Below the pieces are notes generated by a model. The model was not told where the DNA came from, did no database searches, and saw only the letters and a program-made list of their open reading frames with translations. A DNA stretch of 64,000 nt. Source: Nitrospinia bacterium. Its GTDB lineage: Bacteria; Nitrospinota; Nitrospinia; Nitrospinales; JAJDAT01. Position numbers and translations under genes: made by a program. The stretch's first letter is position 1; each line of letters begins with the position of its first letter. Of the stretch, positions 27,727 to 35,940 are shown piece after piece. The stretch spans positions 62,001 through 126,000 of the forward strand of contig JAJDAT010000016.1 of assembly GCA_029261715.1 (NCBI GenBank), read 5' to 3'.

Positions 27727-28950
27727 ATGCTTTTCTTCATATCATTTCTGATCGTCTCAATACTGCTCTTCTCCGCTCTTAAACTAAGAAAAACTGATAG
27801 CCAGTCGCCTAACCTGGCTTCCAATTCTCTGCTTATTTTAAGCTCCCTAATCTTTAGCCTTATCTTAGCTGAAGGATTACTTGGCTTGGTTGTCGGCAAA
27901 ACCTCAAACCCTGACCATCCCACTACTCCACCCTATTTTACGCAATATCAACCATCTACTTTTTTCATGATAGAAAATAGTATTCTATATACGGCTTTAC
28001 CTAAAAAATCTTATCGTACTTTTGGATTGCCTTACGATACTAATTGGATGGGGTTCAGAGAAAAAGAATTCGAAGCAAAAAAACCTAAAGACGTCTTTCG
28101 TGTTTTAGTTTTTGGCGATAGCGTTACGTTTGGCGCGGCAGTAGCCACCCAACAGCGTTATACGTTTATTCTTGAAAAATTACTGAATATTCATTTAACC
28201 AAAACCAACTATACCGCCATCAAAGAAGTAGAAGTATTGAACTTTGGGATACCCGGTTACGCAACAGACCAAATACACGATTTGATTAAAGGGCAATTGG
28301 AATTACTAGAGTGCGACTTAGTTCTTGTCGGTTTTTTTCACAACGATTTAACGATAACGACGCAAGCAACTTTAAAATCCTATGCGATGCAGGATTCAAA
28401 AAACAAAAGCCAAATTTTTGTAAAAATTCCCCCTTTGTCCAACCCAAAACGCAATCTAAAAACTATCCCAAAATCGATGCCGGTAGAATTTGTAAAGGCT
28501 TCTTCTGGATATGAAAAGTTCAACCTATATAAGTTTTTAAAAAATCGAACCAACCTTTTTCTATCTGAAAAGAATACAACTTCAAAGCTATGGGACTACG
28601 TCGTCAACGAATTTGTAGAAATACAAACTATTACAAAAAACCACAAACTACCCAATCCCTATATTGTGTTGCTTCCTTCTGGTCATGTTGATCCCGATAA
28701 AAATGATTTTGGAAGTCCTAGTGGAGAACTGGCGGAAAGAATTCAAACTTTGACAATTGCGGAGAAAAAGCTTCAAGAAAAAAGTATACAAACAATCAAT
28801 CCCATGCCGCTTTTTAAAGACCACAGCTTTATGTCCATGGCCGTTTCAGAATGGGACACTCACCCCAATTACTTAGCCCACTACCTATACGCTCAAGCAA
28901 TTTTTGACCATCTCATAAAAGACAACTTCCCTAAAGCCTTCCAAAAATAG
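27727..28950 (+). CDS. Membrane-anchored SGNH/GDSL hydrolase-like protein
   Basis: The 407-residue product has two N-terminal hydrophobic segments and then FRVLVFGDSVTFGAAVATQQ (GDS nucleophile block near residue 138), VEVLNFGIPGYATDQ (block II Gly), VGFFHNDLT (block III N) and WDTHPNYLAHYLYAQAI (block V DxxH). All four SGNH blocks are present, so it can be an active esterase or acyl-modifying enzyme on the outer face of the membrane. It is divergent from the broken paralogue at 27567 and borders the repeat-flanked SIR2 cassette. Confidence 0.8.
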   Translation: MLFFISFLIVSILLFSALKLRKTDSQSPNLASNSLLILSSLIFSLILAEGLLGLVVGKTSNPDHPTTPPYFTQYQPSTFFMIENSILYTALPKKSYRTFGLPYDTNWMGFREKEFEAKKPKDVFRVLVFGDSVTFGAAVATQQRYTFILEKLLNIHLTKTNYTAIKEVEVLNFGIPGYATDQIHDLIKGQLELLECDLVLVGFFHNDLTITTQATLKSYAMQDSKNKSQIFVKIPPLSNPKRNLKTIPKSMPVEFVKASSGYEKFNLYKFLKNRTNLFLSEKNTTSKLWDYVVNEFVEIQTITKNHKLPNPYIVLLPSGHVDPDKNDFGSPSGELAERIQTLTIAEKKLQEKSIQTINPMPLFKDHSFMSMAVSEWDTHPNYLAHYLYAQAIFDHLIKDNFPKAFQK

Positions 28951-28981
28951 TCTTTAAACTTTCCGCTAAATTAAATATTTA

Positions 28982-29105
28982 AGGTAGTAATTTTATTGAA
29001 TCGAGGCGAGATTCTTTGTCACTCCGCTGGAGTTCCGCAGAATGACATGCGGAGGGATCTGATTTAAAATTTGGTTACGTTAATTCACGACACTCTGATA
29101 AACCA
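28982..29105 (+). repeat. Direct repeat A flanking the SIR2-NB-ARC-TPR gene, left copy
   Basis: The first 66 bases match repeat B (32521) at 64 positions (shared ttttattgaatcgaggcg, actccgctggagt hairpin, ttccgcagaatgac), and the match continues more loosely to gataaacca. It lies between the SGNH gene and the SIR2 gene in the same orientation as copy B. Confidence 0.8.
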
Positions 29106-29286
29106 ACGGTTCAGTTAATGCATAAGGTAAATCTTCATTTTAACTTATCGCAAGAAAAAACTTAATTTCTTAGCGATGAAGTTGCATTATATGATTTTTT
29201 GAAATCAAAAAAATTTTCTTTCATGGAAAATTAAAATGAATTATTATGACCATCTAATCTAATCAGAGTATTGCGAATAAAAACTG

Positions 29287-32200
29287 ATGTCGACAATCCC
29301 ACAAGAAATCATCGAACAATTGCAAGCGGGTAATCTAATTCCCTTTGTAGGCGCAGGAGTTTCCAGAGCAGTAACCGATAAAGATGATAAGCCTCTATTT
29401 CCCAGTTGGCACGAGCTTTTAAAAGACACCTGTGAAGAATTAAAGGGCGAATACTCCAATTATTACAAATTAGTGGAAGGTTATTTAGGACTTCCCCAAC
29501 CAAATTATTTAATGGCCGCCGAACACGCCAGAAAAGGGATGAAAGATAATCAATGGTATCAATACCTCAAGAAAAAACTCGACTTAGATGAAGACCAAGC
29601 AGATCCAAAAAGCTTAGCATTGGCAAAAAGCATCTGGGAATTAGGCTCTAAATTAATTATTACAACCAATTACGATTCTGTACTTCAATGGACCTGTCCG
29701 GAACCTAAAAAGTTTGGCATTTTAACGAACGAAGCCGCTGTTGAACATGGGGAAATACTTAAACGTGAAATCACTAAACCAGCCGCATGGCACTTACATG
29801 GAGTAATAAGGAATAAAGGAGATTTAATCATCACTACGGATGGGTATGACTGTCTATATCCAGACCCAGAAAACTCAAAAATAATTTATGAGTCAGCTCT
29901 CAAAACCTTAGAAACCTTGATGGTGTCTCATACCTTCTTATTTATTGGATTCAGCTTAGACGATCCATTTATTAAAGCTCGATTAAAATCTATTAGCGAA
30001 ACGTATAAAGGCGCAATAAACCATTTTGCTTTGGTTCATGAAGACGATAAAGAAAAATTTCACGCCAATGATTTACCCGTCAAACCAATTTTCTATGAGG
30101 ATTACGGACAGCCCTTAATCGAAAAAATTCAGGAATTAACAAAGCACTCTTCTTCGCAAACTTCAGAAACGCTTTCAGAAAAAACTGAAGATCTAGAAGA
30201 GGAAGATTTCAAGCCTCCACCAACCGATTCGCCAGGCGCGTTATATAGCTTATCCAATACTAGTTCCTACATACCCTTTCGAGCAAAAAAAGCAGCAGTA
30301 ATAGGTCGAGAGGGGATATTAGAAAATATTCGGTATCAATTAACAGAAGGTAAAAAAACCCCCGTAGGGAATACCGCCGCTCTATATGGAATTGGCGGGC
30401 TAGGCAAAACACAACTAGCAGTCGAATACGCCCATAAATATAGAGATAGCTATCCAAATGGCATTATTTGGCTCACTGCCGATCAGGATCTAGACCCGCA
30501 ATTGATTCAAATCGCCGAGAAGGCAAAATGGATCAGCCCAGAATCTGAACATAATTTAAAACTCGACGTTGCAAAACAACGATTGCGCAGTTATTCAAAT
30601 TGCTTGATTGTTTTCGATAATGTAGAGAATCCCCAAGATATAGATGGTTATCTCCCAGATCTAACGGCCGAGCCTCATATTTTGGTAACTAGCCATAAGC
30701 AGTTACTTGGATTTGAAGAAGTTCCTTTAAATATCCTCAATGATCAATATTCACTTAAACTTCTGTTTTCGGAAGCGGGGAGACACCCCGAAGCCGGAAA
30801 AGAGCGGGACTCCGCTAAAAATATTGCGGACCTACTTGATGGTTTACCATTGGCGTTAGAACTAGCAGGGGCCTACCTAAATTATCATAAATCCGTCACC
30901 TGGGAAAAATACCAAACTCTACTCGAAAAAAACTTAAAACAAGCGCTACCAAAAGAACATTTTAGTTTCACTAAACATTCTGAAGACTTATTTTCAACCC
31001 TCAAAATAACAGAAAACGAAATCAGCGTAGAACCTCTGCTCGGACCAACACTTGATTTGCTCACATGGAGCGGCTCTTCATTCATGGGAATATCTCTCAT
31101 GTGTTCCTTACTAGGTTTAGAAGATGCATCCGAACTAACAGGAGCGCTTTCGCTGGGGGTCAGTCTTAAATTATTGGGAAAACATCCTAATGAAGATAGA
31201 TATGCCCTGCATCGTTTGGTTAGACAAGTGCGACAAGAGGAACACCCCTTAGAAGAAAAATCAGAGTGGGCAGAAACTCTCTGCCAGCGTGTTGGGGATT
31301 GGTTTGAAGAAAAAAGAAAAGAATTTAACGATTTAGCGCAATTTGAAGCCGAGTTCGATCATCTCAAGGACTGGGGGAAAAATGCAGAAAAACTTGGATC
31401 GGACAGCGAAGCTCGATTAATCTGGCTTTACGCCTATCCTCCCTATCACAGAGGCCATTACCAAAAAGCTGAAGAACTAGTTCAAAACGCTCATGAGCGT
31501 TTTCAAAAAAATGCTGATCAAGATCTATTACTTGAAGCCAACCTGTTAGCTGATTTAGGAGAAACCTCCAGATTATTGGGGAATTTCAAATTATCAATGG
31601 ATTACCATAAAAATGCCTTAAAGATTAGACAATTAGAACTAGGTGAAGAACATACCGATACGATATCCTCCTATACTTCAGTAGGTAATTCGTTCGGAGA
31701 ATTGGGTCAATATAAAAAAGAACTAATATATTGTCAAAAAGCCTTGGATCTTTTTAGGAAAACATTAGGAAACCGAAATATTCATACAGCAAAAGCACTG
31801 GATCAGGTCGGATCAGCTCTTGGTAAATTAGGTAGACATGAAGAGCAGTTAAAATTTCTCCAAGAAGGCTTCGAAATTTGTAAGGAACATTACGGCGAAC
31901 AACACCCTGATACAGCCGGTTCCTTAAATAATATTGGAGGAGCACTCAACAACTTAGGCAAACACAATGAAGGATTAAAGCTCCATCAAAAAGCCCTGAA
32001 AATTAGTCAAGAACAACTCGGCGAACAACATCCTAATACAGCCGCTTGCTTAAATAATGTTGGATACGCACTCGGCGAATTAGGAAAACATGAAGAACAA
32101 TTAGAGCTCTATCAAAAAGCCCTGAAAAATAGTCAAAAACAACTCGGTGAACAACATCCCGTTACAGCCCTATCCTTAAATAATGTTGGATACGCACTCG

Positions 32201-32526
32201 GCGAATTGGGTAACCATAAAGAAGCTTTAAAATACTACGAAAGAGCTCTAAAAATTAGACAAGAACAATTGGGGAAGCATCATCCAGATACCATTTCTAC
32301 AATCATTAACATAGCTATTACGTTAAATATAAATAATGAAAAACAAAAAGCTGACGATTTATTGGAAAATACTTTAAAGGAACTCCCAAAAGATCATAAA
32401 AGCTTTATTGAAATTAAAAACTATATAAATCAACTTAAATCACAACCACCAAGGCCAGGGTTTCGTTCACCTTCATCTAAACCAAAAGGTAACAAAAAGA
32501 AAAAAAGCGGAAAAAAGAAAAGGTAG
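29287..32526 (+). CDS. SIR2 / NB-ARC / TPR protein, NLR-like (STAND) anti-phage defence candidate
   Basis: The 1079 residues fall into three parts. Residues 1-280 are a SIR2 domain: PFVGAGVS at 19-26, TTNYD with N128 and D130, and WHLHG with H171 as likely catalytic His, so NAD cleavage is expected. Residues about 335-560 are an NB-ARC switch: RE at 341, P-loop GIGGLGKT 368-375, Walker B LIVFDNVE 440-447 and GLPLALELAG near 518. Residues about 720-1040 are 42-residue kinesin-light-chain-like TPRs (GEQHPDTAGSLNNIG), then a Lys-rich tail. This is the sensor-switch-toxin order of SIR2-STAND systems such as Avs5, though the TPR sensor differs. All motifs look intact; single gene, repeat-flanked. 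Confidence 0.9.
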   Translation: MSTIPQEIIEQLQAGNLIPFVGAGVSRAVTDKDDKPLFPSWHELLKDTCEELKGEYSNYYKLVEGYLGLPQPNYLMAAEHARKGMKDNQWYQYLKKKLDLDEDQADPKSLALAKSIWELGSKLIITTNYDSVLQWTCPEPKKFGILTNEAAVEHGEILKREITKPAAWHLHGVIRNKGDLIITTDGYDCLYPDPENSKIIYESALKTLETLMVSHTFLFIGFSLDDPFIKARLKSISETYKGAINHFALVHEDDKEKFHANDLPVKPIFYEDYGQPLIEKIQELTKHSSSQTSETLSEKTEDLEEEDFKPPPTDSPGALYSLSNTSSYIPFRAKKAAVIGREGILENIRYQLTEGKKTPVGNTAALYGIGGLGKTQLAVEYAHKYRDSYPNGIIWLTADQDLDPQLIQIAEKAKWISPESEHNLKLDVAKQRLRSYSNCLIVFDNVENPQDIDGYLPDLTAEPHILVTSHKQLLGFEEVPLNILNDQYSLKLLFSEAGRHPEAGKERDSAKNIADLLDGLPLALELAGAYLNYHKSVTWEKYQTLLEKNLKQALPKEHFSFTKHSEDLFSTLKITENEISVEPLLGPTLDLLTWSGSSFMGISLMCSLLGLEDASELTGALSLGVSLKLLGKHPNEDRYALHRLVRQVRQEEHPLEEKSEWAETLCQRVGDWFEEKRKEFNDLAQFEAEFDHLKDWGKNAEKLGSDSEARLIWLYAYPPYHRGHYQKAEELVQNAHERFQKNADQDLLLEANLLADLGETSRLLGNFKLSMDYHKNALKIRQLELGEEHTDTISSYTSVGNSFGELGQYKKELIYCQKALDLFRKTLGNRNIHTAKALDQVGSALGKLGRHEEQLKFLQEGFEICKEHYGEQHPDTAGSLNNIGGALNNLGKHNEGLKLHQKALKISQEQLGEQHPNTAACLNNVGYALGELGKHEEQLELYQKALKNSQKQLGEQHPVTALSLNNVGYALGELGNHKEALKYYERALKIRQEQLGKHHPDTISTIINIAITLNINNEKQKADDLLENTLKELPKDHKSFIEIKNYINQLKSQPPRPGFRSPSSKPKGNKKKKSGKKKR

Positions 32527-32645
32527 TGATTTTATTGAATCGAGGCGAGATTCTTTGTCACTCCGTTGGAGTTCCGCAGAATGACACACGGTGGGATATG
32601 TCTAAAAATTTGGTCACTTTAGTTTAACGACCCCCAGATAAACCA
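32521..32645 (+). repeat. Direct repeat B flanking the SIR2-NB-ARC-TPR gene, right copy
   Basis: The repeat begins in the last codons of the SIR2 gene (aggtag contains its TAG stop) and runs to gataaacca, with one indel relative to copy A. With copy A it brackets exactly one gene. Confidence 0.8.
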
Positions 32646-32689
32646 GTTCTTTAATCAACGCGTGTGAGAAATTATTAAACCAAGCGAAC

Positions 32690-33298
32690 TTAGTCTACGT
32701 GTTTTTCGGTGAGGCTGGCTAACTCAACGTCTGAAGAGATGGACGACGTTTTCAAACGCTCTATAACGCCTTTCATATCGTTCTTACTTCTATTTTGGCC
32801 GAGCTTATACTTTCCTTCCAGCTTTGTGATGGTTAATTTAAATCCTACAATCATTCCAAGCAGAGTATCTACATAATCCTCTGGCAATTTATTCATATCC
32901 CAATCGTCTTTTTCAAATTTAGCGATGAGTTCTTTTTGGTGATTGAGAAGCAAGTTTTTATCTTTAATAATTTCTGTATTGCCGTGAGCGTGGATAATTG
33001 AATAATTCCAAGTTGGAACATCTGGTTTTGCATACCACGTAGGAGAAATGTAAGCATGTGGGCCATGGAAAATAGCAATGCTCTCCTTACCTTCTAAATG
33101 TTTCCAATGAGGGTTTTGTTCCGCAAAGTGACCTGTTATCACTCCATATTTCCCTGGTTTTGGATCGAACAAAATCGGTAAGTGAGTAATGTGAGAAGTT
33201 TGCTCCGCTGGAGTTATTAAGGTCACAAAACTCCAGCTATTCATATGTTCGTTCAGTTCTTTTAAATCTTCATTTTTGAAACTTGCTGGAATATACAT
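32690..33298 (-). CDS. paiB: FMN-binding negative regulator, PaiB family
   Basis: The 202 residues begin MYIPASFKNEDLKELNEHMN and contain HWKHLEGKESIAIFHGPHAY, ISPTWY and VPTWNY, the PaiB signature of the split-barrel FMN-binding fold. In Bacillus PaiB affects sporulation and protease genes. The real start is ATG 33298; the track begins one codon earlier at TTG. The preceding gene's TGA overlaps this ATG as TGATG, so the two are translationally coupled. Confidence 0.9.
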   Translation of the reverse strand: MYIPASFKNEDLKELNEHMNSWSFVTLITPAEQTSHITHLPILFDPKPGKYGVITGHFAEQNPHWKHLEGKESIAIFHGPHAYISPTWYAKPDVPTWNYSIIHAHGNTEIIKDKNLLLNHQKELIAKFEKDDWDMNKLPEDYVDTLLGMIVGFKLTITKLEGKYKLGQNRSKNDMKGVIERLKTSSISSDVELASLTEKHVD

Positions 33299-33885
33299 CA
33301 AACGTCTCCTTCTAAATCAGACTTTATTAGAGTCATGAAACAAGCTGCGGAAATCCCAGCCGAGGCAAACAACATACACATAACCATTATTTGATATCTA
33401 GCCGCAATAAGGGGAGAAACTCCTGATAAAATTTGCCCCGTCATCATTCCGGGTAAAGAAACCAAGCCAACCGCAAATAAAGAATTTACAATTGGAATAA
33501 GAGACGCTTTAAGCGCTATTCCACGCGCTTCTTTGTACGATACATTTCTCTTCATTTCGGTTTGTATTCTTTCCGCCGCAATACTAACGCTGTTCATCGC
33601 TCCCGCGAAGATCATTCCAGCCAAAGGTATTAAAAAACGTGGCGAATACCAGGGATTAATTAAAAGAACTCCCTGCGTGACGATCAGTAAGTTTATCCCT
33701 CCACCGAGAGCAATAGCGCAAAGGGCCTTCGCATAAAAAGAAGACCTTGAAACTTTCGTTGTTCTTAGGGCAATCCAACTAGCGGAAAAAACCATAATGG
33801 ATAACACCGCTAAAATAACCCAAACGTTATCGGATTCAAAAAGGTAGGTCAAAAAATAACCGATGATCAATAATTGCCCTAACAT
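33298..33885 (-). CDS. fetB: FetB-like ABC exporter permease (UPF0014 family)
   Basis: The product is rich in helices with IPLAGMIFAGAMNSVSIAAE and the long SYKEARGIALKASLIPIVNS stretch, as in the FetB iron-export permease. From ATG 33885 it has 195 residues, short of the usual about 250, and would lack the first helix and VGRxxxQ region. The frame stays open upstream to about 34002 and encodes LILIFIPVAGVLIIIHKW and SLYGIAR, exactly the missing part. Only an ATT at 34002 with GGAG upstream could start it, or a frameshift occurred. Partner ATPase FetA is not adjacent. Confidence 0.75.
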   Translation of the reverse strand: MLGQLLIIGYFLTYLFESDNVWVILAVLSIMVFSASWIALRTTKVSRSSFYAKALCAIALGGGINLLIVTQGVLLINPWYSPRFLIPLAGMIFAGAMNSVSIAAERIQTEMKRNVSYKEARGIALKASLIPIVNSLFAVGLVSLPGMMTGQILSGVSPLIAARYQIMVMCMLFASAGISAACFMTLIKSDLEGDV

Positions 33886-34048
33886 TCGGGCAATGCCATA
33901 GAGCGATTCTTGTCCCTCAGAAGTCCATTTATGAATTATAATCAGGACACCTGCAACAGGTATGAAAATCAGGATTAAATTTTCTATTTGGATTTCTTGA
34001 ATTTCATTTCTCCTTTTGTGGTAGCTTCTCTTGAATTTAATTTTTAAA

Positions 34049-34148
34049 AGACATCTCTAATAATTCGATATTTTTGTTTACTGCAACTCGCAAGTCATTA
34101 TTTAATAAGTCCTGCTCGTGGCAAAAAACAATTTTTAGAGGTCCTCTA
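34049..34148. mobile_element. MITE-like repeat, copy 2
   Basis: Same element as 21941-22042: atctctaataattcgatatt at one end, ttttagaggtcctct at the other, imperfect inverted ends and the caactcgcaag core. It lies upstream of the small acidic gene at 34188. Confidence 0.6.
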
Positions 34149-34187
34149 AAATAACATTATTATTTAAAATACTTAAAGGGACAGACA

Positions 34188-34397
34188 ATGGACAAACTCG
34201 AAGCCGTGCAAAAGGTATTACGATTTAGCGCTTCCACTCTGAAGTGGGCAGAAAGCAAAAGTATGTATTTCGGAGATTTCGACTCTCATAATGTTGACGA
34301 TTATGATTCTAAGTTTGGTGAAATTGCAGACGAAATAATAAAACGAGGACTTGAGGAAGACTTCTTAGATGAAGATGAGTGCGATTTTTTAGATTAG
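34188..34397 (+). CDS. Small acidic hypothetical protein
   Basis: ATG 34188 follows aaagggacagaca, an acceptable ribosome site. The 69 residues are strongly acidic toward the end (EEDFLDEDECDFLD) with an alpha-helical DKLEAVQKVLRFSASTLKWA start. No known domain is recognised; small acidic proteins may be DNA mimics or chaperone-like, but this is a guess. The MITE ends about 40 bases upstream and could supply its promoter. From 34398 to 34687 I see no gene. Confidence 0.55.
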   Translation: MDKLEAVQKVLRFSASTLKWAESKSMYFGDFDSHNVDDYDSKFGEIADEIIKRGLEEDFLDEDECDFLD

Positions 34398-34687
34398 CTT
34401 ATGCGGCAACAACACTAAACCTAAGCATATTTGTTAAAACTCTATTCAAATTCAATCAAATTCATAATACTTCCCCCGGTAAGTAAACAACCTCTCATCC
34501 AACTTGAGGTAGCTTCAGGTATAAAAATTCCTTCCATATCGTATTTTACTTTTTACCCCTGACACTGTACAATCACAGTTTCACATACATATTCAAAGGA
34601 TTGTAATTGCCCTGATTAGAGGCCAATTGTGTCCAAAATCACAACCTTTTTTTAATACCTACAATAGGTTAACTTCTAGCAAAAAAT

Positions 34688-35527
34688 ATGAAATTGCAAA
34701 TCGAAAACTTCCTAGATGAAGAGATCAAAACACTACCAGCGGTTTTCCACAAACTAAAAGAGGCTTCTCAGGACCCTGATAGCACTTTTGACGAACTAGG
34801 AGAAATCATTGGGATTGACCCAGGTTTATCCGCTCGATTGCTAAGAATAGTTAACAGTCCTTATTTTGGGCTTTCTCAAAAAATAGACAACATTCCTCAT
34901 GCAATGGGCGTGATTGGAGTTGACCAACTGAACGACCTAATCTTATCTACGGCAATAACTGATAAGTTCAAAGGGGTGCCAAAAGCTCTTATGCATATGG
35001 AGTCTTTCTGGAGGCATAGCATTACCTGCGGATTACTTGCCAGGGAAATCGGACGATTCAATAATCATACAAACCCCGATCAACTTTATATGGCAGGTTT
35101 ATTCCACGATATAGGCGCATTGACTATTTGCCAAAGGTTTCCTGAGCCGACACGACAGATTATTAATAGAGCAAAATCTTCAAAAAAATCTCTATTCGAG
35201 ATCGAAAACGAAGTTTTAGGATTTAATCATGGGGAAATTGGAGGGGCTTTATTAGAATCTTGGGGGCTTCCCCATTCGTTAGTAGAACCGGTTACTTTTC
35301 ATAACGATCCTTTATCCGCAAAAAATTATCCTAAAGAAACTGGAATCGTTCACATTGCAGACAGATTAACTTACGATTTAGAGCTTGGAACCGCCAACGA
35401 AGTCAATTATCCAATGACGGAAGAGAAACTATTTGCCGACATTGATATCTCTGAAGGCTTATTCGCTTTCATCCACATAAAAATAGTCGGCCAAATTGAT
35501 GAAATCGTTAAAACCTTTTTGGGGTGA
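34688..35527 (+). CDS. HDOD domain signalling protein
   Basis: The 279-residue product is one HDOD domain: LPAVFHKLKEASQDPDSTFD, ARLLRIVNSPYFGLSQKI, and LYMAGLFHDIGALTICQRFP and NHGEIGGALLESWGLP. HDOD domains are catalytically uncertain relatives of HD-GYP domains and act in signalling, often in motility or stress control. There is no attached receiver or GGDEF domain. It stands alone on the plus strand; start ATG 34688. Confidence 0.88.
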   Translation: MKLQIENFLDEEIKTLPAVFHKLKEASQDPDSTFDELGEIIGIDPGLSARLLRIVNSPYFGLSQKIDNIPHAMGVIGVDQLNDLILSTAITDKFKGVPKALMHMESFWRHSITCGLLAREIGRFNNHTNPDQLYMAGLFHDIGALTICQRFPEPTRQIINRAKSSKKSLFEIENEVLGFNHGEIGGALLESWGLPHSLVEPVTFHNDPLSAKNYPKETGIVHIADRLTYDLELGTANEVNYPMTEEKLFADIDISEGLFAFIHIKIVGQIDEIVKTFLG

Positions 35528-35564
35528 TAAAAGTTATTATTACAACACTTAAACTAAAAACTTC

Positions 35565-35744
35565 TTAAGCCCCTTTATCCAAAGCCCAAAACCACACTTT
35601 GACCCCAAAGTAGACCAAACATCCTACGATTAAAACGCAATCTAAAACTTGTTTGCTTTGAGGTAGAATCTCATTAGCCCCATAAAGACTCATCCCCCAG
35701 GCCGTTATCAATCCATAAAATAAAAACGAAGGTATTTTTTTCAA
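35565..35744 (-). CDS. Small two-helix membrane protein, missed by the ORF track
   Basis: On the minus strand, TTG at 35744 behind ATAAAGG opens 59 residues: MKKIPSFLFYGLITAWGMSL, YGANEILPQSKQ, then VLIVGCLVYFGVKVWFWALD. Two hydrophobic helices separated by a short loop and a basic start make it a credible small inner-membrane protein. No family is recognised. It is convergent with the HDOD gene. Confidence 0.55.
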   Translation of the reverse strand: MKKIPSFLFYGLITAWGMSLYGANEILPQSKQVLDCVLIVGCLVYFGVKVWFWALDKGA

Positions 35745-35940
35745 ACCTTTATTCCATAAACTTTATAATGCTATCTATTAGGAAACCCATAATTTAGAAT
35801 TTAATTTTGAGTTTACATGGCAACTAGAAAACCATAGAATTCAAACAGACTGTTTTTACAAGCCCCCATCCTTTTAGAAAAACAAATACAAAGTCCTTTA
35901 TTTTTTATATTCTGGCGACTCCACTAACAGCCCTGGATCT

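Noticed and set aside
31850-32300. DNA repeats in the SIR2 gene as a repeat array
   Set aside because: They are 126-base units encoding TPR motifs in frame; ordinary for kinesin-light-chain-like TPRs.
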